Part shown: positions 23,050-35,129 of the stretch, piece by piece
Position numbering within the stretch: the first letter of the stretch is position 1
Layout of the letters: each line of letters begins with the position of its first letter
From: Gigaspora rosea
Lineage: Eukaryota; Glomeromycota; Glomeromycetes; Diversisporales; Gigasporaceae
Reading direction: 5' to 3'
Length of the DNA stretch: 64,000 nucleotides
NCBI GenBank assembly: GCA_003550325.1
Contig: QKWP01001892.1
Location: 1 to 64,000 of the forward strand
The notes under the pieces: model-generated
The model's database searches: none
Told to the model about the DNA's origin: nothing
Seen by the model: the letters and a program-made list of their open reading frames with translations, nothing else
Made by a program: the position numbers and the translations under genes

Positions 23050-25000
23050 TAATTATGATCAAAATTTTTTTCCACAATTTGATCCTGTTTTTGAATGCAG
23101 TCAATCAAAAATGTTAAAGTATACAGTACAAACCCATATTTAAATTATAGATATATATATATAATTGGTAAGCTTAACTCTGTTGTCACTGTTAATACTA
23201 TACATGAGGATGAAAGCATTTCAGGTTCTAAAACCCGAAATTAAAATTTGAAGACGAAATTGTTTTTGACCTATTTTATTTGAAAGACAAAATTATTTAA
23301 TAATTTTTTTGAATAGACGAAATTATAAGGAATATATCTATATAAATTTTATTTGCTCTTCCTTATAAAAAATTTTAATTTTCTCTAATAAAGACGAAAT
23401 AGGCCTTTTTCAAAAATCAATTTCGGTAGCATCCCTAGTTAATACATCAATATGATGATTTTGTATGTAAAAATAAGTTTTCCACACGCTGGTCACGTTT
23501 TCTAATCAAAATATTCAAATAGTTAATAGATTAAATTACAAAAAAATCAATTATACGATCAAATGTAACAATACAACAGTTACAATTTTAAATTAAGAAT
23601 TGTCATAGTCTAACCAAAATTTATTCCTAAAATTTTATCATGTTTTTTTATACAGCCAATCAAAAACGTCAAGGCGAAGTGAAAGTAGATCAAGGTCAAA
23701 AACGTTAAAGCATACAACCCAAAATTACATTATATAGATAAAATTGGTAAGCTTAGCTCTGTAGATATTAATACTGACGAACCATATATCAATTAAAAAT
23801 GTCTAAATGAACAAACTTTGTTTTTGGCGGTATAAATTATATAACAATGACACAATTTACACATGGCCAATCACGAATAAGAGACAATTACGTGCAGTAT
23901 AAAAACTGAAAATAAAAAACGAATAGGGTATTACATTAATCATTCAAAGTCGTAATTATTACAAATTTTTTTCCCACACTCTGATCACGTTTTATGAAGA
24001 TGACTAATCAAAAACGTTTAAACGGACAAACTCTGAATTAGATGGTATAGAAACTCTGAATTAGATGGTATAGATAAACCTGAATTAGATGGTATAGATA
24101 GATTCTTGATTCATCATATCCAATTCTCATATCAATATATATCAATATATTTTGATTATTAATTCATAGATCGATTATGAATGTAAACGATCAAATTTAC
24201 TATATTTGGTATACTAATACAGTAAATAATTCACTGGAAAACCAAAATCGTTTAAACGGACGAATTTTGAAATTAAATAGTACCGGTATAGATTATATAG
24301 TTAGATGTAATAAAATAAAAAGACTATTTAGAATGTTGCAATGTCATAATTAGAAGAAATTAAGAATGTCGTAATCAGGAAATACATAACGTTCTAATCA
24401 GTAACGCTAAGTAACTTTAATTTAGAAGGTCTCAATCCTGTAATCAGTAAACAATAATAAGTAACTTTAATCCAGAATGTCATACGTAAATAGATAACGT
24501 TAGAATAGTTATTGTCATATTCCATCCACAGTAAAACTAAAGTGCGCAAGCCCAAAATTCCCACGCTTAGATCACGTTTCTAGATACGGCCAATCACAAA
24601 CGTTAAAGCGCACGAACTCAAAATTAATAATAAAAAATAGATTAATAATATAATATAAATTAGTAAATTAAAATAACTTATAAAAACTACGTCTACACTG
24701 CATAAAATATTATTTATAATCAATGACGTTATTTACTGGTAACCAAATAAAATTGAATGCACCCTCTGAAATAATAGAAAATGTAATAATTACTGAATTA
24801 TCGTATTTTGAAGGCTTTTCCACGCTCAGATCACATTTTGTGGATTTGGCCAATTACAAACGTTAAAGTGCACGAACTCAAATAGATAGATAATAAAAAT
24901 AATAATAATAATAATATATATAGAAGATAGATAGATAAATAAATAAATATAATAGATAGATTTCGGAATAATGTATTATGTTGTAATTACGAATTAAAGT
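23050..25000 (+). repeat. Dispersed 65-base module, about six irregular copies
   Basis: Copies of CCACGCTCAGATCACGTTTT, then GGCCAATCACAAACGTTAAA, then GCNCACGAACTCAAAATTA occur near 23070, 23480, 23640, 23970, 24560 and 24820. Variable AT-rich spacers of about 160-600 bases separate them. Each copy carries a CCAAT-type motif. The intervening sequence shows no gene. It looks like a decayed higher-order satellite. Confidence 0.6.
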
Positions 25001-25769
25001 AATTACGCAATTAAGAATTCAAAACATTTAACTTTAATAGGAATTTAAATGCACGTTTATACAGTAACTTTAACTACTTTAATTCAAATATCGATCGTAA
25101 TATATCAAAATGATGTAAAACCTAATTCAAAATGTCATCAGAATACAAAAAATCGGTAGTTCGCAGTAAATACATAATTTCTGATCATTGATCTGTAATC
25201 ATGGAAGAATCCGGGTATAATCACTATAACTAAGGGGTTACAAGATAAGTATTACATGATTATTTCGATGATGGTTATATTTAATAATATTGTTATATCG
25301 TTAACTATCTTTAACTAATTTTAGTTCTTGGTTTTCTCTCTTTAGGTTTTGTATTATTTAAGTCGAGCCCCTTTAATGACGGCATGTATGATCGATTATG
25401 TAGGATTAATTGCATGCCGGATTACCGATATGCGTAGTCAATCATAATTATGAAATGTGGCGTGGTGTACAGATTAATGATCATCCGATATTTGGGAGGT
25501 CACGTTTATCCCGTGACAAGAGACTCAAAATTAAATGATATAGATGTAACTTTTGCGCAAATAACAATTACAAAACAATAATTCGAATCGATACTTTTTT
25601 ATATTGATTTTTAAGCCATCCGATCAGTGATTTATTTCAATGAGAGACAAATTTTGTATTGGAACTTGGGGGAATGAGTAAACCCAAAATTCCGATCTGT
25701 GATCGTTGCAGATCTGATCACGAGATCATGAGAATTTTAGCTGCAAAATTGTACGTTGTGAAGTTTCGA
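25001..25769. other. Intergenic, no gene seen
   Basis: Mixed AT-rich sequence with no coding frame or paired repeat that I could support. It is slightly less AT-biased than the flanking satellites, with CACG/GATC-rich stretches. Confidence 0.4.
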
Positions 25770-26680
25770 TTTGCAGGGGTTTCCTATTTAATCACTTACT
25801 ACCCCTGTACTTAACTAGAACACTATTTAAATACCGGTCAAGACTTCTTAACCTTGAACTGGAAGGCAGAAAGAGGCGTGGAAAGACTTGGTCCGGGTCT
25901 CAAGGTTCAGAGAGTCTTGTTAAGTCGAACTTGGGCTTAAGATAAGTATCATTATTTAAGTCTTCTTGTGATCCTTGTCTTGGAGTATTTATCCTTTACT
26001 AATCTTCATAGTCCTCTCTTTATCGTAGCTTATAGGATTTTGATGCCGACGTAACGATGATCACGGTGGTCACGGGAATCGGGGTCGGATTAGCTCAATT
26101 CGGAGATCAACGGTCGGTCGACAATGTGGATCACGGGGTCGTTATTGTTCGATATAAGAGGTAATCAAGGCGGTAATCAATACTTGATTTATTATAAATG
26201 CAATAAATCGGGTACTAATTCTCTTTCTTATTTCTCTTATTTTATTATTTGAAGTTTTAGCGCTTAACAATGATCACGGGGACAAGAAGGGTATTACACG
26301 AACGATTTTACAAGAGTGATAGTAAGTTCTTAGGGGAAAAAATAAGTATGTTTTTATTTATATAAATAGAAAAATGGTACAAAGGAAAGAGGAGGTTCTA
26401 TAGCTAACACTTCTACTCTAATTTCTAAGGCTACTATCTGGGACTAACTAGAACTATTCGAAAACTATTCTGAACTTGGTACGAACTACTGTTTCCTTCA
26501 GTGGACTTACGGCCCTTATATACTTTTTTGTTACAGACTAAAAATCGATTCGTTGGATTCAATCGAGTCTATGGACTCTTTCGACTCTATCGAGTCTTTC
26601 GACTCCATTGAGTCTTTCGACTCCATTGAGTCCATCGAGTCACGGCCTTACTATAAATGGTAACGCTACAATGTAATATT
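25770..26680 (+). repeat. Dispersed repeat R, copy A
   Basis: Shares several blocks in the same order with 35130-35730: an 80-base hairpin (25839-25919; arms CAAGACTTCTTAACCTTGA and TCAAGGTTCAGAGAGTCTTG), a GATCACGGG-containing part, ACTTCTACTCTAATTTCTAA, and a terminal tandem array. Here the array is built of GAGTCTTTCGACTCCATT (18 bases, about 26550-26640). It could be an LTR-like or other retroelement fragment, but I see no primer site or coding region to decide. Confidence 0.5.
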
Positions 26681-26992
26681 TAAAAATAGAAAATATACAT
26701 ATATATAGAAATAAAAAAATAAAAATAGACATCGAGCACAGCCTCAACTTCCGGGTACATAAGTCAGATTTGCCCTTCACAACGTACGAAGTTCTTTTTC
26801 TCGAATGAATGCATTATATAATTAATTAATTAATTAATATTTATTTTTTATTTTTTTTTTGCTCCCCTCTTTTGTAAGAATGTAATGTTATCTATTGTTC
26901 AAATTTAGGCCACGCAAAACTAATTTTTTCAATTTTTTTTCAAATCTTTTTTTCAAATCTTTTTTTCGATTTTTTTTTTTTTTTTTTTTTAG

Positions 26993-26993
26993 N
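26993..26993. other. Single undetermined base in a poly(T) run
   Basis: An N lies inside a T run of more than 30 bases. The same occurs at 7170 (A-rich tract) and 39484 (T run). All three mark homopolymers whose length could not be resolved. Confidence 0.9.
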
Positions 26994-26994
26994 T

Positions 26995-27568
26995 TTTTTT
27001 TTTTTTTTTAGATCCCAATTGTGCCAATTGTCCGATTTTTGACATCTAATTTTTCCCGATATTTTCATCTGGTGTCACCCGATGGAGACCTCAATTCCCG
27101 TAATTGTCCGATAGAACTGACAGGAAATATACGACTGCCGGCCCAATTTTTTGATTCATTGTTGTGCAAAATGAGAATTAACCTTACATAACCTTAAATG
27201 TGAACATTATTCTATTTGCAGTAAATTAAAAAAAAAATCCGTCCGTCCGTCCCAAATTTTGAAATCCATTTAATGCAAAACGAAAATCACTTTGCCCTTA
27301 TCTGACCTATTTAGCAACTCAGCTAGAATCTCTAGACCAAATATAACTTGAAGTTAATTCGTTATAATAGATTTACTATCTAAAAATAGTTTGTTCAGTT
27401 TATATGTTCGTTTCATTTGCCCCTCCCCGTCATAAACTACAATTTTTATTAATATATTACTAATTTGATATATTAAATATCTATTAATAAATAGATTTAA
27501 ATATTATATTAATTGTAATATAGACTAAGAACGCCAATGGCGTCCCACAGCGTCATCGTTAAAGGGGG

Positions 27569-27599
<31 letters not shown>

Positions 27600-28260
27600 T
27601 ATATATATATATATTTATATATAGACTAATACTAAAAAAAAATTTAAAAATATAACTGCTAAAGCAACTTTACTATATAAGTACTATACGTACTATACGT
27701 ACTGTACGCTAAAAAAAATTGGACATCATATAAATGGCACATCACTAAGCTTGACGTTCTAGACTATGACACATCTTTAAACGAAAATATCTCAAACACC
27801 CACCTAATAAAATTTAATGATATATTTTATTTTAATTTTACAAATTTATAAAATTAAAATAAAAAATTTTTTATCGAATTCCATTAGGTCACACGAAGTT
27901 AATTTTTCGTTATGCATAACACGCCGACCAAAATTTTTCCAAAAAAATTTTTTCAATTATTCCATTTTGCCATTTAATTTTTTCTCTGGTGTCACCGATG
28001 ATGACCTTAATTTGCCGGAATTACCCGATAAGTCCGATAAAAAAAAAAAAAAAAACAAAATTATGTTATGCAAACCGATTTGCGTGACCTTAGATGTGAA
28101 CATGAATTAATTTAGGCCATGCAAAGTTAAATTTTTTTTTTATAAGAAACAAAAAAATCCGACCCGCCGACCGGAATTTTTGAAATACCAGGTTACGCAA
28201 AACGAAAAAATAACTTAACGTAGCCTTAGGTGGTAGTCAAGTTATCTATTTTTTAAAGAT
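26995..28260 (+). repeat. Satellite A-related dispersed repeat, two to three units
   Basis: CCCAATTGTGCCAATTGTCC, then TTTTCATCTGGTGTCACCCG, then GTAATTGTCCGATAGAACTG match satellite A. A second unit at about 27880-28130 has GGTGTCACCGATGATGACCT and a third partial unit follows. Spacers carry GTCCGTCCGTCC (27241-27252). A frame of 97 codons across 27817-28110 follows the repeat and is not a gene. Confidence 0.65.
27640..27749 (-). mobile_element. hAT-like MITE (TAGTGATG family), partial copy 2
   Basis: Reads on the minus strand as TAGTGATGTGCCATTTATAT, then GATGTCCAATTTTTTTTAGC, then GTACAGTACGTATAGTACG. This matches the start of the copy at 36074. The opposite terminus was not found, so it is truncated or diverged. 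Confidence 0.6.
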
Positions 28261-28844
28261 GAGTTATGTCAAGCCATGGCAAAGTTTTTTATTAAACGAA
28301 AATATCTCGAAAATCACTTAATAGAATTCAATAATTTTTTTTTATTTTAATTCTACACCATTGTAGAATTTAAAAAAATAATTTCAAACAAATTGATCCA
28401 GTAATTATTGAGAAATTGTTTGAAATTTAAAAAATACGATTTCGGCTTTGTTTTTTCTATGTTTATCATTTTTTTAAAAACTTTATACAAATATTCTCGA
28501 CAACTATCAGATCAATCAATTTTAATACTTTTTTTTTTATTTTCATTCTACATGTGCATAAGATTATAAAAATTATTGAATTTGACACAGTATCGTTGAG
28601 AAACAATCGTTAGAAGGTTTAAAAATAGTGCAGATCATCACGGGACTGCTACGTACCAATTTTGTCCAATCAGAAATAAGAAGGTTATCATCAAATCAGA
28701 TTATGGGAGTAAATTAGTAAAACGATATACGTATCGTTGTTGACATCTAAAGTAGCCCCCTACCTAAAGTAGCTACTTTATATATCTAGAGTAGAGTAGC
28801 GTCTGACTAAAATTAAACTCCTGATCGTGCAGTAAGCTACTTAA
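28261..28844. other. Intergenic with short palindromes, no gene seen
   Basis: Contains AAAGTAGCTACTTTA (near 28769) and other short AAAGTAGC repeats. No supported gene. Confidence 0.4.
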
Positions 28845-29190
28845 GGGTTGTCGGTGAAATCGGAATGTCAGAAATGATGGCATCAGGAGAGGAGTTGTCA
28901 GGAAGGGATTGTCGGGGAGTGGAAATATCGAGAAGGTGACAATGTCATGGTTATGTCGGGAAGTAATTGTTGGGAAAGTGTTGTCGGGGAATTGATGGTG
29001 TTGGGAAAGTGAGAGTCAGGGAATTGGGAAAGTGAGTATCGGGAAATGATTATGTCGGGGAAGTGTGTGTCGGGAAATAAGTGTGTCCGGAAAATGAGCA
29101 TCGGGAAGATTAGTATTCAGGGAAGTGAGTTTTAGGAAAAATTTTTCAAGAAAATGAATATTGGTAAGATAAATGTCGCGAAAGTGAGCA
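28845..29190 (+). repeat. Degenerate minisatellite, GTCGGGAAAGTGA type
   Basis: About twenty units of 14-20 bases, each containing GTCGGGAA or GTCAGGGAA followed by GTGA or ATGA. The minus-strand Pro/Thr/Phe/Ser-rich frames are products of this array. It resembles in style the TTACCGACAA arrays at 9.6 and 10.5 kb, but has no inverted partner nearby. Confidence 0.75.
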
Positions 29191-29717
29191 GAAAGTCTAA
29201 AGCGACAATTTGCTTTGTATAGAAATAATACGTCATGAAGCAATATTAAACATCTTTATATGCCATTTAAGAAAAACAAAAAAGACAAATTTAGCATATC
29301 TTCAATGAAATATAGTTTGGTTTTACCTATATTATTTCTATATAAAAAGTTTAAAATTTTTATTTAAAATCATAAATATTGCATATTTTTAACGAATAAA
29401 TTAGCTCTTTGAGTATTCTTTATAAACGACAAAGAAATTAGACTTAAATTTATGCATTGTACTACCTTTGGTTGTGCCTTTTAGAAATTGAACTTTTCGA
29501 TATCTCATTGTGCCCTCTATTAGGAATTTATCCAGTCATTATATATATGAAAAAACCCTTGTTTCTAACATTTATTAGATCTACATACAAATAGGATGTA
29601 AAACCATTCTAAGAATAGATAAAAATAAAACATTGAAACACATGGGGACATTAGATGTCCACGGACATTAAACATATATAAAACTATTGCACTTGTCTCA
29701 TGATCCTAAAATTTTAG
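29191..29717. other. Upstream region of the SAMHD1-like gene
   Basis: AT-rich, with a small hairpin GGACATTAGATGTCC (about 29645-29660). A first exon with a start codon must lie here or further upstream, but I could not identify it with confidence. Confidence 0.35.
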
Positions 29718-32020
29718 GATGCAAATAAACTGATCAAAGACCCTATCCATGTAATTTTTTCACATAATAATTCAAATTAAATTAACATAAATCATAAATT
29801 TTATTTAACGTGTGCTTATTAAATAGGGGTATATAGAATTTGAGGATTGGGTAATACAATTTATAGATACACCACAATTCCAAAGATTGCGTGATATTAA
29901 GCAATTGGGAACTGGTTTTTATGTTTTTCCAGGTGCGACTCATACTCGCTTTGAACACAGTTTAGGTAATAATAAATAATAGCCATAGAAATATTCACGT
30001 CACTTAGTTATACATTTTATCGATATTTTATTATCATATATTTAACTAAATGGTGTGAATATTTCTACTATAGAACAGTTATTTTTTTTATACTATAGAA
30101 ATGAAATGATGATTCAATAATAAAATTAATGCAGGAACAACTTACCTCGCTTATAATTTAACCAAAAGATTACAAGAACAGCAAGGAAAAAATGCCGATG
30201 ATGATCGTAATCTTAAATGTGTGACTTTAGCCGCTGACCTTGTATTATTCGCTTAATATTTTTTTTTTTGAATAACATGTAATTATCTAATTAATATTCA
30301 TAAAGGACATGGACCATATAGTCATCTATTTTATCAAAGAGTGCCTAGGGTAAGATGACGTTAACAAATATATACAATAACATACCAGCATAATATATAT
30401 GTTTTTATTAAATAATTAGAATAGGTTGGAAGCAGGAGGAAGGATCCATAACAATGTTTGAAGATTTTCTTAACAAGAATCTCATCGATTTGGATTCCAT
30501 TGGTTTAAAGAAACCTGATGACGTAGAAATCATCAAGGCGCTTATTAAAGGTGATCGGTAATTTATGGTTATTTTAAACCGATTATATAGCAATATTTTA
30601 ATAATAACATACAATATTATTTCACATAAGTACAAGAAATATACCCAATTACCTATTTAATATTGTCAATAATGGAAATAACTCATTAGATGTTGACAAA
30701 TTTGAGTACTTCGCCCGAGACTGTTATTATTCAGGGGCGAAAATACAATTTGATTTTCAAAGGTTTATGCGACTCTCTCGTGTCATGGATAATGAATAGT
30801 TTACTATTATGTAGAATGCTACCTTATTTATGAATTGTTTCACACAAGATATTCTTTATACAAAACAGTATATAAACATCGTGTTGGTGTGTTTTCACAA
30901 CAAATTTAACTCAGTTTCTTTATGGTTTTAATTACTAATACAGTATTGAAAAATGCTAATTTAGTCAGAGCTATTGATCATATGATATGTGATGTGCTTA
31001 AACAGGCAAAGCAATATGTAGAAAAGAAATTTGAAGTTGAAAGTTTTAAAATTTTGATCAATGCTGGTGAAAAATATATGCGATTAAGTGATTCTATTTT
31101 TTATGAAATTGAACAGTCGAAAGACTAAGTAATACCTGAGTAGATGCTTATTTTTGTTCATTTATCAACCGCATCAATTATTTAAATTCACTAATTATAT
31201 TTCAATAAATTATTATTTAAAAGACATTAACCAGGTCAAAAGAAATCATTAGAAAGATTAAAAAGAGGAAACTATACAAGTTTATAGATGAGTGTTTGAC
31301 CGAAAAAAATGAAGATAATGATAAAGTATCGTATATATATATATTATTTAAGATATTTTATGAATTTTCACATAATATTAATATAAATTTTTATTAGAAA
31401 AATATCAATAAACAAATTTTGGATGAAGTTATTAACTGTGTTGAAAATGTAGATTGTAATGATGTAATTTTTGATTGGTTAAGCTTCGATTATTGCAAAA
31501 AGGATAAAATCCTGTGAAATTTGTCAAATTCTATGATTTTGATAATAACAAAAAGCAATTCCTAATTAAAAAAATTAAGAAAGTGGATGTAAGTTATTTT
31601 CTTCCTAAGGTTTACAAAGAAGAAATAGTTCAAATATATTTACGTACTAAAGAAAATGATGAAAAGGTAACGTCAATCAATATATTTCATTTTATTACAA
31701 ATGACTACTAATCAGTTAAATTTTATTTAAAAAAAAAAAGGATGAACTAAAAACAAAAATTAGTGCTGCTTTTCGTAGAAAAACAAAAGATTTAAACCTA
31801 ATTAAGTAAAGATCTTTAAAATTGCTCATAAAATACATATATAAATTCTTCCAGGAATGCTCATGAATTTCTTTTATTTTTAATTAGGGAAGAAGAGGAA
31901 AGTAACAGTGAAATTGAAGAGGATAATGATAACAGTGACGGTGCGGAAAAAAATGTGAAAAAAATGAAAAAACTAAAAGACCTAGTACTTCTGATGAAAC
32001 ATCTCAGTGAAAGAAAATAA
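29718..32020 (+). pseudogene. SAMHD1-like HD-domain dNTPase, decayed copy
   Basis: Exon-like segments in order match the SAMHD1/dNTP triphosphohydrolase family: 29718-29750 (KLIKDPIH), 29827-29965 ([20 protein letters not shown] ... [13 protein letters not shown]), 30135-30241 (TTYLAYNLTKRLQ...CVTLAADL), 30306-30349 (GHGPYSHLF), 30420-30557 (GWKQEEGSITMFEDFL), 30631-30886 (DVDKFEYFARDCYYSG; FHTRYSLYKTVYKHRV), 30944-31128 (LVRAIDHMICDVL), 31235-31325, 31398-31666, 31741-31805 and 31888-32020 (acidic tail). Introns are GT-AG and 40-110 bases. The family hydrolyses dNTPs, using an HD-motif metal site. Here CHDLGHG has become AADL|GHG, so the metal-binding His is gone. That exon also no longer joins the next in frame at a GT donor. 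A stop with a frame change follows VMDNE. One base is missing near 31512 (DYCKKDK then NPVKFVKFY). The HD His of RFEHSL is kept. Probably non-functional, though very recent given the clean exons. The first exon was not found. Confidence 0.8.
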
Positions 32021-32399
32021 AAATGAATTAGGGCAGACGCGCAGGATCAATATGATAATTTATTTGTTATTATTGTAATTTTTATTTAATTTTGTTAATT
32101 TTGCAATTTAAATTTTAAAAATTTATTTTTCATCGAACATATTATGTTGTGTATTTGTGTAGTTATATAATTTAAGTTCAGTATGTTAGTCTTAACAATA
32201 TAACCGTTCATGCAAACATACTCTTTACGCGATGTATTGGCTAGTCTTGCATACATGCATATATATTTTAAAATAAAATTCATAGTCACGACTTTGAACG
32301 CATGTATGCACGTACATTTTATGTCAAACGAAATGTGAGAATAACAGTATAAATTTCCAAGAGTAAATTAAGTTAATAAAAAGTTTTTTATTACTCCTG
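32021..32399. other. Downstream AT-rich region, no gene seen
   Basis: Follows the SAMHD1-like copy. No coding or RNA feature was supported. Confidence 0.4.
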
Positions 32400-32570
32400 C
32401 AGTCGACCCCCCTAAATGCATCCCCCCTAAGTGCATGACCTCCTTAAATGCATATTAATTTTCTGACCCAAATATATACTAAACCCATAAATGCATTTTT
32501 TATTATTGTTCTCTAAATGCAAGCTCTCGAAAGTTTGGCCCGATGATATGCATTTATTGAGGGTTGACTG
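32400..32570. mobile_element. Pogo/Tigger-like MITE, 171 bp
   Basis: Ends CAGTCGACCCCCCTAAATGC and the complement of CAGTCAACCCTCAATAAATG. A TA follows the right end, but none precedes the left end. The interior repeats TAAATGCAT several times. No transposase. Confidence 0.65.
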
Positions 32571-33184
32571 TATTTTATTTTATTTTTTTTATACTTTCCT
32601 TTTTAATTCCGATAATATAAGACAATCGTGTTCATTAAACGTATTCATTATGAATTTTGATTGGTTAAATCTTACGTGTTATTTTTTAAAAGAACTTCGG
32701 TCCCGTTTACTAAAGTAAAGTGAACTTCAGCAAGCTTTTATTCTTTAGGGAAATTATGACGGAATTTGAATTACAGTGATATGTGTAATACTCGTAAAAA
32801 TCTAATTTGAGATGAACTGAGTAAAGATAATTTGCATTATTATAAAACTTTCGTTTGTAGTAAGTGTCTTGTTTATGCGATGAGAAAATGTCATATACTT
32901 TTTTAAAACGTCGATACTTTCAAATTAAGGATTAAATATGTATTGTTAATGTTTAATTGTTTGCCTGGCTAGCACGAGTGTTAAATGATTTTAATTTTTT
33001 AAAGGTGTGCATATTTGATATTAGTGTAAATGACTATATAAACGATGTTGAATTTGATCTTATAACGAGAATAAAAAAAAATTTAATTGAATTTTGCCGT
33101 TTTTAATTTTTTGTACAAAAAAAATTGTAATTTTGAATGCAGGTATACTTTGACATAAGATGTCAGTTGTAACTTGTAAACATT
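32571..33184. other. AT-rich intergenic, no gene seen
   Basis: No coding frame, paired repeat or RNA gene recognised between the MITE and the satellite. Confidence 0.4.
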
Positions 33185-33815
33185 TATTCGTTCAATAAAT
33201 TACCAGGGTGAGTACGAAAATTAATTCTGTTCACTTTAACGATTGTGTTTAAGGAGAATGTATGATTAACCGTAATCATTTAATCGTTCAAAAATTACTG
33301 GGGTGAGCATGAAGTTTAATTCTGCTCGTTTTAACGACTATGTTTCAAGACAATCCATGATTAACAGTAATCATTTAATCGTTCAATAATTACTAGGGTG
33401 AGAATAAATGTTTACTTTAAAGATTGTGTTTCAGGAGAATGTATGATTAACCGTAATTATTTAATCGTTCAATAAATTACCAGCGTGAGTATGAAGTTTA
33501 ATTCTGTTCACTTTAACGATTGTGTTTTGAGAGAATGTACATATGATTAACCATAACCATTTGATTGTTTAATAAATCACCAGGGTGAGTATGAAGTTTA
33601 ATTCTGCTCACTTTAACGATTGTGTTTCAAGAGAATGTATGCACAATTAACTGTAACATTTAATCGTTCAATAAATTATCAGGATGAGTATGAAGCTTAA
33701 TTTTTTTCACTTAAGGTTTGTGTTTCAAGAGAATATACTGTATACATGATCAACCGTAATTATTTAATTGTTCAATAAATTACAGTATAAGTATGAAGTT
33801 TAATTCTGTTCACTT
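33185..33815 (-). repeat. Satellite B, inverted copy (about 6.5 units)
   Basis: Reverse complement of the 21.3-23.0 kb array: ATTAATTCTGTTCACTTTAA, then CGATTGTGTTTAAGGAGAAT, then GTATGATTAACCGTAATCAT, then CCAGGGTGAGTA. Units are 90-100 bases. It lies inside satellite A, mirroring the left side of the block. Confidence 0.8.
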
Positions 33816-34390
33816 AAATGTAGAAATCACGATAACTCCAATACTAACTCAACATTTACCACTGTATGTATCGCATTGGAAAATAATTCTGTAACAGAAT
33901 TCTATACAGTAAATTATGACATTCTAATGCAACCAACTAACCTTAACCACATATTGTGATAACAGTAAGTTCTGTGAAGAAATTTTTATACAAATATCAC
34001 AATAATTCAATACTAACTCACATTGTGTATACTTTATTAGCGAGTAAATTTTGAATTGAAATAGAAATAGTAATGCAACGAACCCAACTTTAACCACACA
34101 CTGTAGTTACCGAATAGCGATTAAATTCTATAATAGAATTTTTTACATCAAATTATGGTAAAAATTTTTTTGATTATATAATACTCATTCAACTTTAACC
34201 ATTGTGAGTACCGCATTAGTATATTCTGTAACAATTCTTTACGATAGATCATGGTAGAATCACGCTAATTTAAATGCAACTTATTCAAATTTAACTATAT
34301 ATTATGTATGCTGCAATAGATGGTAAGTTCTGTAAAAAATTTTTAACAGTAATATAATTTTTAAAAAAATACATATAAGATGGGAAGACA
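33816..34390 (-). repeat. Satellite A-related, inverted copy
   Basis: Repeated AATACTAACTCAAC, TATTGCATTGGAAAATAATT-like and TCTGTAACAGAATTCTATAC segments are the complement of the TATAGAATTCTGCAACAGAA and TGCGGCACATACAG parts of satellite A. The part around CAATTGTGCC is missing, so the copies are shortened. Confidence 0.6.
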
Positions 34391-35129
34391 ACTATATACT
34401 AGAATGTAATTTTTATTTATTACTGTATATAAAATACTTCACACAACACTGCATACCACTCCAACTTTTATTATTAAAGAACATCAAATTTTTTTATATC
34501 TCACATTGGCTTAAATAAAAATACTCATTAATTTAAATTAATTACCAGTAACCCCCTGTCGGAGGCACGGGTGATGTGCTAGTTACAGATAAAGAACAAA
34601 GGGCATTACAATCCATAACAAATAATATCGGGACACTTAAAGATCACTGAACCCAGTGATCATCACATCACGTGAAATCATACAATTATTGACACTGAAA
34701 GTTGATTGACATCAATTTGAAAATTTCTTTTATAAATCAATAATATACATTTTTTAAAATGTAACATTTCATCTAAAATGTATTTTTTATTTTATGAATA
34801 AATTGCAATTATAAAACATGTCTTTCGCTTGTTACAGTTTTAAAAAAAAAACTTTCGCAATTCCAATTTTTGAATACACTTCATTCAAATAGTTACAATT
34901 TTCGAAAGTAATTCATTCGCACGGGTCTATATGAAAATCACATGATTTCATATATACCTGTATAAGCTTTCAAAAAAAGAACGGTTGTTACATAAGACCA
35001 TACGATAATCCCATGTTTATAGTGATGGCCTGTGTTATACACAAACTCAACTGCTTACAATATTTTAAGGAGCATGTTCCGGTTAGCTTTAATGACGCAC
35101 AGTGAGAAGGGGAAAATTAACTACCCTAC
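34391..35129. other. Intergenic, no gene seen
   Basis: AT-rich with one GC-richer patch near 34555 (CCCCCTGTCGGAGGCACGGG). No coding frame was supported. Confidence 0.4.

Noticed and set aside
25770-26680. Solo LTR
   Set aside because: No clear TG...CA borders, target duplication or primer site. Kept only as an unclassified dispersed repeat.
28898-29243. Pro/Thr/Ser/Phe-rich frames that look like a repetitive protein
   Set aside because: The frame follows the 14-20 base minisatellite and has no start context or conserved neighbour.
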